A stretch of 64,000 nucleotides of DNA from Pseudomonas sp. R84 (GTDB lineage: Bacteria > Pseudomonadota > Gammaproteobacteria > Pseudomonadales > Pseudomonadaceae): assembly GCF_009834515.1 (NCBI RefSeq), contig NZ_CP019426.1:1787501-1851500 (forward strand). The letters are read 5' to 3'. Made by a program: the position numbers and the translations under genes. This document shows positions 26,384 through 35,456 of this stretch, one piece after another (position 1 is the first letter of the stretch; each line of letters begins with the position of its first letter). The notes beneath the pieces are model-generated. The model worked only from the letters and a program-made list of their open reading frames with translations, was not told where the DNA came from and did no database searches.

Positions 26384-27606
26384 ACTGCCGTGGGTGCGCC
26401 GCACCGCTGAGCCTGCCGCTGATCGACCTCGGCACCTCGCCACCGTCCAACGCCTACGTCCACGCTGATCGCCTGGAGCAGGCCGAGCAGTGGGTGCCGT
26501 TGAAGGTCGCCGTGTGTCAGCAATGCTGGCTGGTACAGACCGAGGATTACACCCGAGCCGACAGCCTGTTCGACGCCGAGTACGCCTACTTCAGTTCGTT
26601 CTCCAGCACGTGGCTGGCCCATGCCGAACGGTATGTCGCCGAGATGGTCGAGCGTTTCGGTCTGAACGCCGACAGCCGCGTAGTGGAAGTCGCCGCCAAC
26701 GACGGTTACCTGCTGCAATACGTCGCTGGTCGCGGCATTGCCTGCCTGGGTGTTGAGCCGACGCGCAGCACCGCACAAGCAGCACGCGAGAAGGGCCTGG
26801 AAATCCGCGAACTGTTCTTCGGTCGCGACACCGCCGCGCAATTGAAAAGCGAAGGCTGGGGCGCCGACCTGATGGCGGCCAACAATGTGCTCGCGCATGT
26901 GCCGGACATTAACGATTTCCTCGGCGGCTTCGCGACACTGCTCAAGCCGACCGGCGTGGCCACCTTCGAATTCCCGCAACTGCTGACGCTGATGGCTGGC
27001 GCGCAGTTCGACACGCTGTATCACGAACACTATTCGTACCTGTCGCTGACCGCCGTGCAGACACTGTGCGAACGCAATGGCCTGGAAGTGTTCGACGTCA
27101 GCCAACTGACCACCCACGGTGGCTCGCTGCGCGTGTTCGTGCAGCGCAAGGACGGCCAGCGCCGCGCGGTTCAACCTGCGGTGCAGCAACAATTGCAAGC
27201 CGAACTGGATGCCGGGGTAAAAACCGCCGAGTACTACGCGACCCTCGCGCCTGCTGCCGAGCGTATCAAGCATGACTTGCTGCGCTTCCTGTTGCAGGCC
27301 AAGGCCGACGGCAAACGCGTGGTCGGTTATGGCGCGGCGGCCAAGGGCAACACCTTGCTCAACTACGCCGGGGTCAAACCGGACCTGCTGGCCTGGGTGG
27401 CTGATGCCAATCCGCACAAGCAGGGCAAGTTTATGCCGGGCAGCCGCATTCCGATCGTGGCGCCGGCGCAGATCGATATCGACAAACCGGACTACGTTTT
27501 GGTGTTGCCGTGGAACCTGCTCCACGAAGTCAGCCAGCAACTGGCGCAAGTGCGTCAGTGGGATGGCCGCTTCGTGATCGCCGTGCCTGAGTTGAGCGTT
27601 CTGTGA
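26380..27606 (+). CDS. SAM-dependent C-methyltransferase of the NDP-hexose type
   Basis: The 408-residue protein has an N-terminal zinc-binding module with Cys3, Cys6, Cys46 and Cys49. A class I methyltransferase core (about 85-200; VVEVAANDGYLLQYV binds SAM) follows, then a C-terminal domain with VGYGAAAKGNTLLNYAG and VADANPHKQGKFMPGS. This three-part layout is that of TylC3-like enzymes that methylate carbon 3 of NDP-4-keto-6-deoxy sugars to make branched sugars. The ATG overlaps the epimerase stop by 4 bases. It implies a C-methylated 6-deoxyhexose as product; O-methylation is less likely. Confidence 0.88.
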   Translation: MNCRGCAAPLSLPLIDLGTSPPSNAYVHADRLEQAEQWVPLKVAVCQQCWLVQTEDYTRADSLFDAEYAYFSSFSSTWLAHAERYVAEMVERFGLNADSRVVEVAANDGYLLQYVAGRGIACLGVEPTRSTAQAAREKGLEIRELFFGRDTAAQLKSEGWGADLMAANNVLAHVPDINDFLGGFATLLKPTGVATFEFPQLLTLMAGAQFDTLYHEHYSYLSLTAVQTLCERNGLEVFDVSQLTTHGGSLRVFVQRKDGQRRAVQPAVQQQLQAELDAGVKTAEYYATLAPAAERIKHDLLRFLLQAKADGKRVVGYGAAAKGNTLLNYAGVKPDLLAWVADANPHKQGKFMPGSRIPIVAPAQIDIDKPDYVLVLPWNLLHEVSQQLAQVRQWDGRFVIAVPELSVL

Positions 27607-28454
27607 AGGTTCTGGTCACTGGCGCCACAGGGTTTGTCGGTCGGCATCTGGTCGCGGCGTTGCTTGCACGCGGCTGCGATGTTCGCGCCGTGGCGCGTAA
27701 CGCAGAAACCGCACAAGGCATGCCGTGGATCAACAACGTCGAGTTCATCGCAGTGGATATTCACGCCGCCGATCTCGATATCCACGCGTTGACCGATGGC
27801 ATCGACGCACTGGCGCACCTGGCCTGGCCGGGTTTGCCGAACTACCGGGCGCTGTTCCATTTCGAACACAACCTGATGGCCGACTATCGCTTTATCAAAA
27901 GCGCGGTCGAGGCGGGCGTGCAGCAGGTGCTGGTCACCGGCACTTGTTTCGAATACGGCATGCAAAGCGGGCCGCTCAGCGAAAGTACCGAGCCGCAGCC
28001 GAGCAATCCTTACGGTCTGGCCAAGCACACGCTACAGCTGTTTTTGCAAAATCTGCAGCAGGAAAAACCGTTCACCTTGCAGTGGGCGCGCTTGTTCTAT
28101 CTGCATGGCGAAGGGCAGAACCCCAACAGTCTGTTGGCCGCACTGGACCGGGCGATCGATGCCGGTGAGCCGTCGTTCAACATGTCCGCCGGCGAGCAAC
28201 TGCGTGATTTTCTGCCGATTGAAAACGCTGCCGGTTACCTCGCCGCGATCCTGCAAAAAACCGACTTCAACGGCGTGATCAATTGCGCCAGCGGCCAGCC
28301 GATTTCGGTTCGCTCATTGGTCGAACAACGCCTGCGCGAACGCGGCGCGACGCTGCATCTGAACCTCGGCCACTACCCGTATCCGACCCACGAACCCCTG
28401 GCGTTCTGGGCGGTGACCGAGCGTTTGCAACAGTTACTGGGAGAGCCGCAATGA
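27603..28454 (+). CDS. NAD(P)-dependent epimerase/reductase, extended SDR
   Basis: The 283-residue protein begins with GTG in a GTGA overlap. It has the Rossmann motif VTGATGFVGRHL and the catalytic NPYGLAKH (Tyr and Lys), preceded by VTGTCFEYG. Proteins of this size next to RfbG and a C-methyltransferase usually reduce the 4-keto group of the NDP-sugar, completing the deoxyhexose. A 4-epimerase role is the alternative. Confidence 0.85.
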   Translation: MKVLVTGATGFVGRHLVAALLARGCDVRAVARNAETAQGMPWINNVEFIAVDIHAADLDIHALTDGIDALAHLAWPGLPNYRALFHFEHNLMADYRFIKSAVEAGVQQVLVTGTCFEYGMQSGPLSESTEPQPSNPYGLAKHTLQLFLQNLQQEKPFTLQWARLFYLHGEGQNPNSLLAALDRAIDAGEPSFNMSAGEQLRDFLPIENAAGYLAAILQKTDFNGVINCASGQPISVRSLVEQRLRERGATLHLNLGHYPYPTHEPLAFWAVTERLQQLLGEPQ

Positions 28455-29521
28455 CGCACGAGTTGTACCGGGTCACCGACCTGCCGGTGCTGCAGAACCG
28501 CACCTTTGCCGATGCCGCATCAGCGCAGGCCTCGGCCAGCGCCGACATGTTGTTGGTGCAGGACGAGCGCAGCGGTTTGATCTTCAATGCGGCGTTCGAT
28601 GCCGACAAGCTCAGCTACGACGCCGATTACCAGAACGAGCAGGCGCATTCCGGCCAGTTCCAGAAGCACTTGAGCGACGTCGAAGGCATCATCGCCAAGC
28701 ACTTCAAGGGCCAGGAGCTGATCGAAGTCGGCTGCGGCAAAGGCTATTTCCTGGAGTTGCTCAAGGGCCTCGGTTATTCGATCACCGGCATCGATCCGGC
28801 TTACGAAGGCGAAAACGCCGACGTGATCAAGGCGCCGTTCACTCGCGGCCTGGGGCTCGCGGCAGACGCCATCGTGCTGCGCCATGTGCTGGAGCATATT
28901 CAGGATCCGGTGAGCTTCCTCGCCGAAATCGCCAATGCCAATCAGGGCGGGCAGATCTACATCGAAGTGCCGTGCTTCGACTGGATTCTCGAACACAAAG
29001 CCTGGTTCGACCTGTTCTACGAACACGTCAATTATTTCCGCCTCGATGACCTGCGGCGGATGTTCGGCACCGTGCATGAGGCCGGTCATCTGTTCGGTGG
29101 CCAATACCTGTACATCGTCGCCGACCTGTCGACGTTGCGCCTGACCCCGGATCAACCGGTGCCGCGACTGGCGCTGCCTGACGGTTTTACCGCCAGCCTC
29201 GATCGTGCGGTGCAGATCATTCAGTCCGCCCCCGAGCAGGGTTCGGCGATCTGGGGCGCCTCGTCCAAAGGCGTGATCTATTCGCTATTCCTGCAACGCG
29301 CAGGTGTCGCAGTGGATCGCGTAGTGGATATCAACCCGGCCAAGCAGGGGCGTTATCTGCCGTTGAGCGGCGCGCGGGTTTCCTCGCCGCAAGAGGCGAT
29401 GGACGCGCTGCCTGAAGGTGCCCACCTGTTTGTGATGAATTCCAATTACCTCGAAGAGATCAAGCGGATGACCGGTGGACGCTACGTCTATCACGCCGTC
29501 GACAGCGCTTCGTTTCAGTGA
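28451..29521 (+). CDS. Class I SAM methyltransferase with NDP-hexose methyltransferase C-terminal domain
   Basis: The 356-residue protein starts at ATG 28451 in an ATGA overlap. It carries a SAM motif LIEVGCGKGYFLELL (near residue 92) and LRHVLEHI. Its C-terminal half (IWGASSKGVIYSLF, VVDINPAKQGRYLPLSG) resembles the last domain of the C-methyltransferase two genes upstream. Unlike that protein it has no N-terminal cysteine module. It may act on a different position of the same sugar, or on the finished glycan. The substrate is unknown. Confidence 0.85.
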   Translation: MTHELYRVTDLPVLQNRTFADAASAQASASADMLLVQDERSGLIFNAAFDADKLSYDADYQNEQAHSGQFQKHLSDVEGIIAKHFKGQELIEVGCGKGYFLELLKGLGYSITGIDPAYEGENADVIKAPFTRGLGLAADAIVLRHVLEHIQDPVSFLAEIANANQGGQIYIEVPCFDWILEHKAWFDLFYEHVNYFRLDDLRRMFGTVHEAGHLFGGQYLYIVADLSTLRLTPDQPVPRLALPDGFTASLDRAVQIIQSAPEQGSAIWGASSKGVIYSLFLQRAGVAVDRVVDINPAKQGRYLPLSGARVSSPQEAMDALPEGAHLFVMNSNYLEEIKRMTGGRYVYHAVDSASFQ

Positions 29522-29538
29522 CCCTAGAGATTATTAAA

Positions 29539-30276
29539 ATGACCGACAACAGCATCAACCAAGCCTTCGAAGCAGAGTGCCGGGAACAGATTGCCCAGCA
29601 GGGTGACGACCAGAAACTGACCGGCCTGGCCCGCGATTTCTTCAATGAATCGGCCAAGCACAAATACAGCTATCACTTCTCGTGGATGGGCCGCCCGATC
29701 ATCCAGTTGCCACAAGACATGATGGCCATGCAGGAGATCATCTGGCAGGTCAAACCGGATCTGGTCATCGAGTGCGGCATCGCCCACGGCGGTTCGATCA
29801 TCTACTACGCCTCGTTGCTGGAGCTGCAAGGCCACGGCGAAGTGCTGGGCATCGACCTCGACATTCGCCCGCACAACCGCGAAGCGATCGAAAGCCACCC
29901 GATGGCCAAACGCATCAAGATGATCGAAGGTTCGAGCATCGACGCCGGCATTGCCGCCCAAGTGCAGGCTGCAGCGAAAGGCAAGAAAGTCATTCTGGTC
30001 CTCGACTCCAACCACACCCACGATCACGTCCTCGAAGAGCTGCGTCTGTACGCACCGCTGGTGTCGGTCGACAGCTATTGCGTGGTGATGGACACCGTGG
30101 TTGAAGACATGCCGGCCGATTTCTTCCCGGATCGTCCATGGGGCCCGGGCGATAACCCGAAAACCGCCGTGTGGAAATACCTGGAAGAGAACCAGGATTT
30201 CGAGATCGACCAGCAGTTGCAGAACAAGCTGCTGATCACCGTGGCGCCGGACGGCTATCTGCGTCGCGTCCGTTAA
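29539..30276 (+). CDS. CmcI/cephalosporin hydroxylase-family methyltransferase
   Basis: The 245-residue protein has the family features ECGIAHGGSIIYYASLLEL (SAM binding) and LDSNHTHDHVLEELRLYAPLV, which include the Asp/His pattern for Mg2+. This family contains CmcI and rhamnosyl O-methyltransferases and often sits in surface-glycan loci, where it is thought to O-methylate sugars. The ATG at 29539 was preferred; a GTG at 29518 overlapping the previous gene adds seven residues. It is probably the last modifying enzyme of the CDP-sugar branch. Confidence 0.85.
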   Translation: MTDNSINQAFEAECREQIAQQGDDQKLTGLARDFFNESAKHKYSYHFSWMGRPIIQLPQDMMAMQEIIWQVKPDLVIECGIAHGGSIIYYASLLELQGHGEVLGIDLDIRPHNREAIESHPMAKRIKMIEGSSIDAGIAAQVQAAAKGKKVILVLDSNHTHDHVLEELRLYAPLVSVDSYCVVMDTVVEDMPADFFPDRPWGPGDNPKTAVWKYLEENQDFEIDQQLQNKLLITVAPDGYLRRVR

Positions 30277-30330
30277 TTCGCAACATCACCAAGCGTTGTT
30301 TCGGCGAGTCGCCGGTTGTGGAGAGAAGTT

Positions 30331-33246
30331 ATGCAAGGCAAGTACAGTACTGAACTGGCGCTACCGCTCAATGAGCTATTGACCGTCGTCCTGATTACTC
30401 ACAATCGGCCGGCGTTTTTGCGCCGGGCGGTGAAGTATTACAGCAGCTTGCCCTGCAGAATCATGGTGCTCGATTCGACTCTGGATCGACCTGAAGGCGA
30501 CTTTTCCGCTGTCGACTACCACCACGTGCCGCAGTTCGCGTACTGGGGCATGCAGGCCAAACTGGCCTATGGTGTCGAGCATCTGACCACGCCGTATATG
30601 GTGCTGGCGGCCGACGACGACTTCATCCTGCATGATTCACTGGCAGAGTCCGTTGGCTTCCTGCATGCCAACCCTGATTACGGTATGTGCCACGGCTATT
30701 GCCTGATGTACCTGTCATTGGCCCATGGCGTGAACTACTACCGCCGTGACAAGAAAGTCCAGGAAGACTATGCGTCCGAGCGGGCGCAGGATCGTGTCCT
30801 CGATTACATGCACCAGTACATCCCGCCGTTCTACGCGGTAACCCGTACTGACCTGATGAAAAACTGGCACGCGGCGTTGCCGCCGGGGACCAATTTCCAG
30901 TGGCAGGAAATTGGCCACATCTACTACCTGCTGGCCAGTGCCAAGGCCCGCATCCTGCCGATTCCGTACGTAGTGCGCGAGATCAACTACGGTGTCTCCG
31001 AGCACAACACCGATGTGTATCACTCGCTGACCTACGTCGACGCCAAATCGGTCGCCGAACGCGAGGCGTTTGCCGAGTTCCTCGTCTCGCTGCCCACCGC
31101 TATCGAAGGGCTGGATGCCGGGCAGGCCAAGGCCTTTGCCCTGGAGAGTTTCGAGGCAATGGCCGACAGCCTGAAGTCCGGGCGGGCGCTGACCGCCGAG
31201 CTGATTATCGAGTCGACCTGGAACCAGGAACTGAAGGCGCCGGATCGTCGTTTTGGCCCGCTGCAGTATGTCGAAATGCCGTTTTACAACCAGGCATTCT
31301 TCGAACGTCTGGAACAGTTCGAATTCATCTTGCACGCCCTGCCGGCCGGCCGCATGCAACTGGAAGGGCTGGAAGGCGTGTGGACGCGTCAGGCGCACCT
31401 GTTGCAGGCGCGCAACAACGATACAGCGGAAAGTGTGCTGGACCGGTTGTGGCAGGCGCATGATCTGAATGCGTTCAACCAGACCGTGGTCAAACGTCTG
31501 GCGGCGCAACTGGATATCGTCGGTGACGAGAGCGCCGCGCAAGCCATGCACGAGTGGATCGCCCGCCTCGAAGTGCTGACGGTTGAAGATAATCAGCCGG
31601 CCTTCGATAAGATGAAGTCCGGTCGTCTGTTGCAGTGGCTGGCGGCTCGCGCGCCGGCAATCAAGCCACTCGAGTCGATCGGCGAACATCTGGCGACTGA
31701 AGGCGGTGGTCCGCAATTCGGCATTTTCGTGCTCGACCTGGACAACGACATCGACAAGTTGCAGGTAACGCTCGACAGCCTGCTCGAAGGTCACTGCAAA
31801 GCGTTCAGGGTGGTGGTGTTCACCACCGGTGAAGCGCCGGCGGCGACGACCGCGCAAAACACCCTGCACTTTGTGCGTGTCACCCAGAGCAACGTTGTCG
31901 ACAAGCTCAACCTCAGCGCTCAGCAGTCGCCAAGCGATTGGTTGCTGCTGTGTGAGGCGGGTGACCAGTTCACCAGCAGCGGCCTGTTGCGCGCCAGTCT
32001 GGAACTGATGTCCGCCGACGGTGTGCGTGCCGTTGCCACCGATGAAATCCAGCGCAAGGACAATGGCGCACTGGTTGACGTATTCCGCCCGGGCTTCAAT
32101 CTGGATCTGCTGCAAAGCGTACCGTCACTGATGGCGCGCCACTGGTTGATCCGTCGCGAAGTGTTGCTCGACGCCGGTGGTTATCAGGCTGACTTCAGCA
32201 AGGCGCTGGAGTTTGACCTGTTGCTGCGCATCATCGAGCAGGGCGGCCTCGACGGCTTGGCGCACCTCGACGAGCCGTTGCTGATCACGCAGGCGGCGGA
32301 GCTGGAAGAAAACGCCCACGAACGTCAGGCGTTGCTGCGTCATCTGGGCAATCGCGGCTACAAGGCCAAGGTCACGTCGTCGGCGCCGGGCACCTGGCAG
32401 ATCGATTACCGCCACAGCGAACAGCCGCTGGTGTCGATTATTCTGCCGGTGATCGACGATCTGCCGGTGCTGCGCCGCTGCCTGGAAGGCGTGCTGCTCA
32501 GAACGCGTTACAGCCGTTATGAAGTGTTGCTGGCGGCAAACGCCAATCAGTCGGCAGCGGTCAACGACTGGCTGGGCACCCTGCGCCACGCCAAGGTCAA
32601 TGTGCTGCGTGCCGATCAGCCACTGAGTGAGGTCGCGTTGTACAACGCCGCCAGCGAGCAGGCTCAGGGTGAGTATCTGGTGCTGTTGGCCGCTGACAGC
32701 GAAGTGGTCAATCCGAACTGGATCGATTCGTTGCTCAACCACGCCCAGCGTCCGGAAGTGGGCGTCGTCGGTGCCAAACTGGTCGACCGCGACGGCAACA
32801 TCGCTCAGGCCGGTCTGATTCTTGGCCTCAATGACGGCGTGGGTTCGCCCTTCATCGGCGAAAAACACAGCGCAGACAGCTACATGCATCGTTTGACGGT
32901 CGAGCAGAATTACTCGGCCGTGTCGAAGGTGTGTCTGATGGTGCGCAAAGAGCTGTTCAACACCCTTGGCGGGCTGGATGAAGTGACGTTCGCCGAGGGT
33001 TATGCCGATGTCGATCTGTGCCTCAAGGCGGGTCAGTCCGGTTACCTCATCGTGTGGACGCCGTTGGTGCAGGTGCTGCATACCGGCGAGCTGCCACAGG
33101 CGCCGCAAGCACTGGCGGCATTGCGTGAAAAATGGAGCGGCGCTTTCGCTCAGGATTCGGCATACAACGCCAACCTGGCCCTGACCGGCAAAGGGTTCAC
33201 CCTGGGTGAAAATGCCTCGATCAACTGGGCGCAGTTGCTCGCTTAA
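30331..33246 (+). CDS. Large two-module glycosyltransferase (TIGR00180-like N-terminus)
   Basis: The 971-residue protein has no signal peptide. Residues about 18-330 resemble the TIGR00180 glycosyltransferase family (LTVVLITHNRPAFLRRAV, MVLAADDDFILHDS; the DDD carries the metal-binding aspartates). About 460-690 is a divergent region. About 700-930 is a GT2-like domain (PLVSIILPVIDDLPVLRRC). This last domain is clearly related to residues 600-860 of the 1218-residue glycosyltransferase upstream; both contain LLNHAQRPEVGVVGAKL. GGAGAGAAGTT precedes the ATG. It probably extends or caps the flagellin glycan. Confidence 0.85.
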   Translation: MQGKYSTELALPLNELLTVVLITHNRPAFLRRAVKYYSSLPCRIMVLDSTLDRPEGDFSAVDYHHVPQFAYWGMQAKLAYGVEHLTTPYMVLAADDDFILHDSLAESVGFLHANPDYGMCHGYCLMYLSLAHGVNYYRRDKKVQEDYASERAQDRVLDYMHQYIPPFYAVTRTDLMKNWHAALPPGTNFQWQEIGHIYYLLASAKARILPIPYVVREINYGVSEHNTDVYHSLTYVDAKSVAEREAFAEFLVSLPTAIEGLDAGQAKAFALESFEAMADSLKSGRALTAELIIESTWNQELKAPDRRFGPLQYVEMPFYNQAFFERLEQFEFILHALPAGRMQLEGLEGVWTRQAHLLQARNNDTAESVLDRLWQAHDLNAFNQTVVKRLAAQLDIVGDESAAQAMHEWIARLEVLTVEDNQPAFDKMKSGRLLQWLAARAPAIKPLESIGEHLATEGGGPQFGIFVLDLDNDIDKLQVTLDSLLEGHCKAFRVVVFTTGEAPAATTAQNTLHFVRVTQSNVVDKLNLSAQQSPSDWLLLCEAGDQFTSSGLLRASLELMSADGVRAVATDEIQRKDNGALVDVFRPGFNLDLLQSVPSLMARHWLIRREVLLDAGGYQADFSKALEFDLLLRIIEQGGLDGLAHLDEPLLITQAAELEENAHERQALLRHLGNRGYKAKVTSSAPGTWQIDYRHSEQPLVSIILPVIDDLPVLRRCLEGVLLRTRYSRYEVLLAANANQSAAVNDWLGTLRHAKVNVLRADQPLSEVALYNAASEQAQGEYLVLLAADSEVVNPNWIDSLLNHAQRPEVGVVGAKLVDRDGNIAQAGLILGLNDGVGSPFIGEKHSADSYMHRLTVEQNYSAVSKVCLMVRKELFNTLGGLDEVTFAEGYADVDLCLKAGQSGYLIVWTPLVQVLHTGELPQAPQALAALREKWSGAFAQDSAYNANLALTGKGFTLGENASINWAQLLA

Positions 33247-33269
33247 GCGTGCCGGACAGGAATCAGCAT

Positions 33270-34271
33270 ATGTTCAACGGTCAATCGATTTTCATCTCCG
33301 GCGGCACCGGTTCGTTCGGGCGCAAATTCATCGCTCGACTGCTTGAGCAATACCAGCCCAAGCGCGTGGTGGTGTTCTCGCGTGACGAGCTGAAACAGTA
33401 CGAGATGCAGCAGACGTTCAACGCGCCGTGCATGCGTTACTTCATTGGTGATGTGCGTGACGCAGACCGTCTGCGTCAGGCCATGCGCGGCATCGACTAC
33501 GTGGTGCATGCTGCGGCGTTGAAGCAGGTGCCGGCGGCGGAATACAACCCCACCGAATGCATTCGCACCAACGTCAATGGCGCGGAAAACATCATCGCCG
33601 CCGCCATCGATAACGGCGTGAAAAAGGTTGTGGCGCTGTCCACCGACAAGGCGGCCAGCCCGATCAACCTGTACGGCGCGACCAAGTTGCTCTCGGACAA
33701 ATTGTTCGTCGCCGCCAATAACATTGCCGGCGAGCAGGAAACCCGCTTTGCCGTGGTGCGCTACGGTAATGTCGCCGGGTCGCGTGGCTCGGTGGTGCCG
33801 TTTTTCAGCAAGTTGATCGCCGACGGTGCTCAGGAGTTGCCGATCACCGACGAACGCATGACGCGGTTCTGGATCACCCTCGACCACGGCGTGCAGTTTG
33901 TCCTCGACAGCTTTGCGCGGATGCACGGTGGTGAAGTGTTCGTGCCGAAGATTCCGTCGATCCGCATTGTCGATCTGGCGCGCGGCATGGCCGAACATCT
34001 GCCACACAAGCACGTCGGCATTCGTCCCGGTGAAAAGCTTCATGAGTTGATGGTGCCGCTGGACGACGCGCGGATGACCCTTGAGTTCGAAGATCACTAC
34101 ACCATCCAGCCGTCGATCCGCTTCACCAGCGTCGATGTCGATTTTGCCGTCGACAAGCTTGGCGAGCAGGGGCTTGCCGTGAGTGAAGATTTCGAATATC
34201 GCTCCGACACCAATCCGCACTTTCTCTCGGTCGGGCAGATCGCCGACCTGCACGCGAAGCTCTCGACATGA
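33270..34271 (+). CDS. pseB: UDP-GlcNAc 4,6-dehydratase (inverting) PseB
   Basis: The 333-residue enzyme does the first step of pseudaminic acid synthesis: UDP-GlcNAc to the 4-keto-6-deoxy-L-arabino form. Motifs are ISGGTGSFGRKF (NADP binding), HAAALKQVP, and STDKAASPINLYGATKL with the catalytic Tyr/Lys region. The ATG at 33270 has AGGAATCAGC in front and gives the canonical MFNGQSIFISGGTG start. It opens the pse gene run, only 23 bases after the large glycosyltransferase. Confidence 0.96.
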   Translation: MFNGQSIFISGGTGSFGRKFIARLLEQYQPKRVVVFSRDELKQYEMQQTFNAPCMRYFIGDVRDADRLRQAMRGIDYVVHAAALKQVPAAEYNPTECIRTNVNGAENIIAAAIDNGVKKVVALSTDKAASPINLYGATKLLSDKLFVAANNIAGEQETRFAVVRYGNVAGSRGSVVPFFSKLIADGAQELPITDERMTRFWITLDHGVQFVLDSFARMHGGEVFVPKIPSIRIVDLARGMAEHLPHKHVGIRPGEKLHELMVPLDDARMTLEFEDHYTIQPSIRFTSVDVDFAVDKLGEQGLAVSEDFEYRSDTNPHFLSVGQIADLHAKLST

Positions 34272-35425
34272 TTCCCTACGGTCGGCAAAGCCTCGATCAG
34301 GCAGACATCGATGCGGTCGTCGAAGTGCTGCAATCGGACTGGCTGACCCAGGGGCCGACCATCGAACGCTTCGAGCAGGCGATGGCCGAACGTTGTCAGG
34401 CGGACTTCGCCGTTGCGGTGTGCAATGCCACGGCGGCGCTGCACATTGCCTGTCTGGCCGCTGGCCTGGGTCCGGGCGATCGCTTGTGGACGACGCCAAA
34501 CACTTTCCTCGCTTCGGCCAATTGCGGGCGCTATTGCGGCGCTGAGGTCGATTTCGTCGATATCGATCCGCTGACCTGGAACCTTGATGCCTTCGCCCTC
34601 GCAGCGAAGCTTGATCAGGCCGAACAGGACGGCACTTTGCCGAAAGTGCTGGTGGCGGTGGCGTTTTCCGGGCAGAGCTGCGACATGCGGCGCATTGCTG
34701 AATTGGCCGAGCGCTACAACTTCACGGTGATCGAGGATGCCTCGCACGCCGTCGGTGCCAGTTACGCCGGGCGCCCGGTCGGCTGCGGTGAATTCGCGGC
34801 GATGACCGTGTTCAGTTTTCATCCGGTGAAAATCATCACCAGTGCTGAAGGTGGCATGGTGCTAACCAACCGCCCGCATCTGGCCGAGCGCCTGCAACGT
34901 TTGCGCAGCCACGGCATGACCCGTGATCCGCAGCAAATGACCGAATCCAGTCATGGGCCGTGGTACTACCAACAGGTCGAGCTGGGTTTCAACTACCGGA
35001 TTACCGATCTGCAGGCTGCGCTGGGCTTGTCTCAGTTGAACAAGCTGGACGACTTCATCGCCCGGCGTCGCGAACTGGCGGCGCGTTACGATCGTTTGCT
35101 GGCGTATTTGCCGGTGACGCTGCCCAGCCCTCAGGCGGAAGCGGAGTCGGCGTGGCATCTGTACGTGATTCGCTTGCAGACCGAGCGCATCGGCCTTAAT
35201 CATCGTCAGGTTTTCGAAGGCTTGCGCGCCGCCGGGATCGGCGTAAACCTGCACTATATTCCCGTGCATTTGCAGCCCTACTATCGTGACCTGGGTTTTG
35301 CCGAGGGCGATTTTCCCGAGGCCGAACGCTATTACGCCGAGGCCATCAGCTTGCCGCTGTACCCGTTGCTGAGTGATCAGCAGCAGGATTATGTAGTCGA
35401 GCAATTGCGTCGACTGACCGAATGA
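34268..35425 (+). CDS. pseC: UDP-4-amino-sugar aminotransferase PseC
   Basis: The 385-residue DegT/DnrJ/EryC1-family PLP enzyme adds the 4-amino group to the PseB product using glutamate. The lysine that forms the Schiff base is Lys188 in FSFHPVKIITSAEGG. VIEDASHAVGASY holds the PLP-contacting Asp, and QGPTIERFEQAMA is the family start. It overlaps pseB by 4 bases. Confidence 0.96.
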   Translation: MIPYGRQSLDQADIDAVVEVLQSDWLTQGPTIERFEQAMAERCQADFAVAVCNATAALHIACLAAGLGPGDRLWTTPNTFLASANCGRYCGAEVDFVDIDPLTWNLDAFALAAKLDQAEQDGTLPKVLVAVAFSGQSCDMRRIAELAERYNFTVIEDASHAVGASYAGRPVGCGEFAAMTVFSFHPVKIITSAEGGMVLTNRPHLAERLQRLRSHGMTRDPQQMTESSHGPWYYQQVELGFNYRITDLQAALGLSQLNKLDDFIARRRELAARYDRLLAYLPVTLPSPQAEAESAWHLYVIRLQTERIGLNHRQVFEGLRAAGIGVNLHYIPVHLQPYYRDLGFAEGDFPEAERYYAEAISLPLYPLLSDQQQDYVVEQLRRLTE

Positions 35426-35456
35426 ATACCGCCGTGGCGGTGGGTGAGACTGAGTC

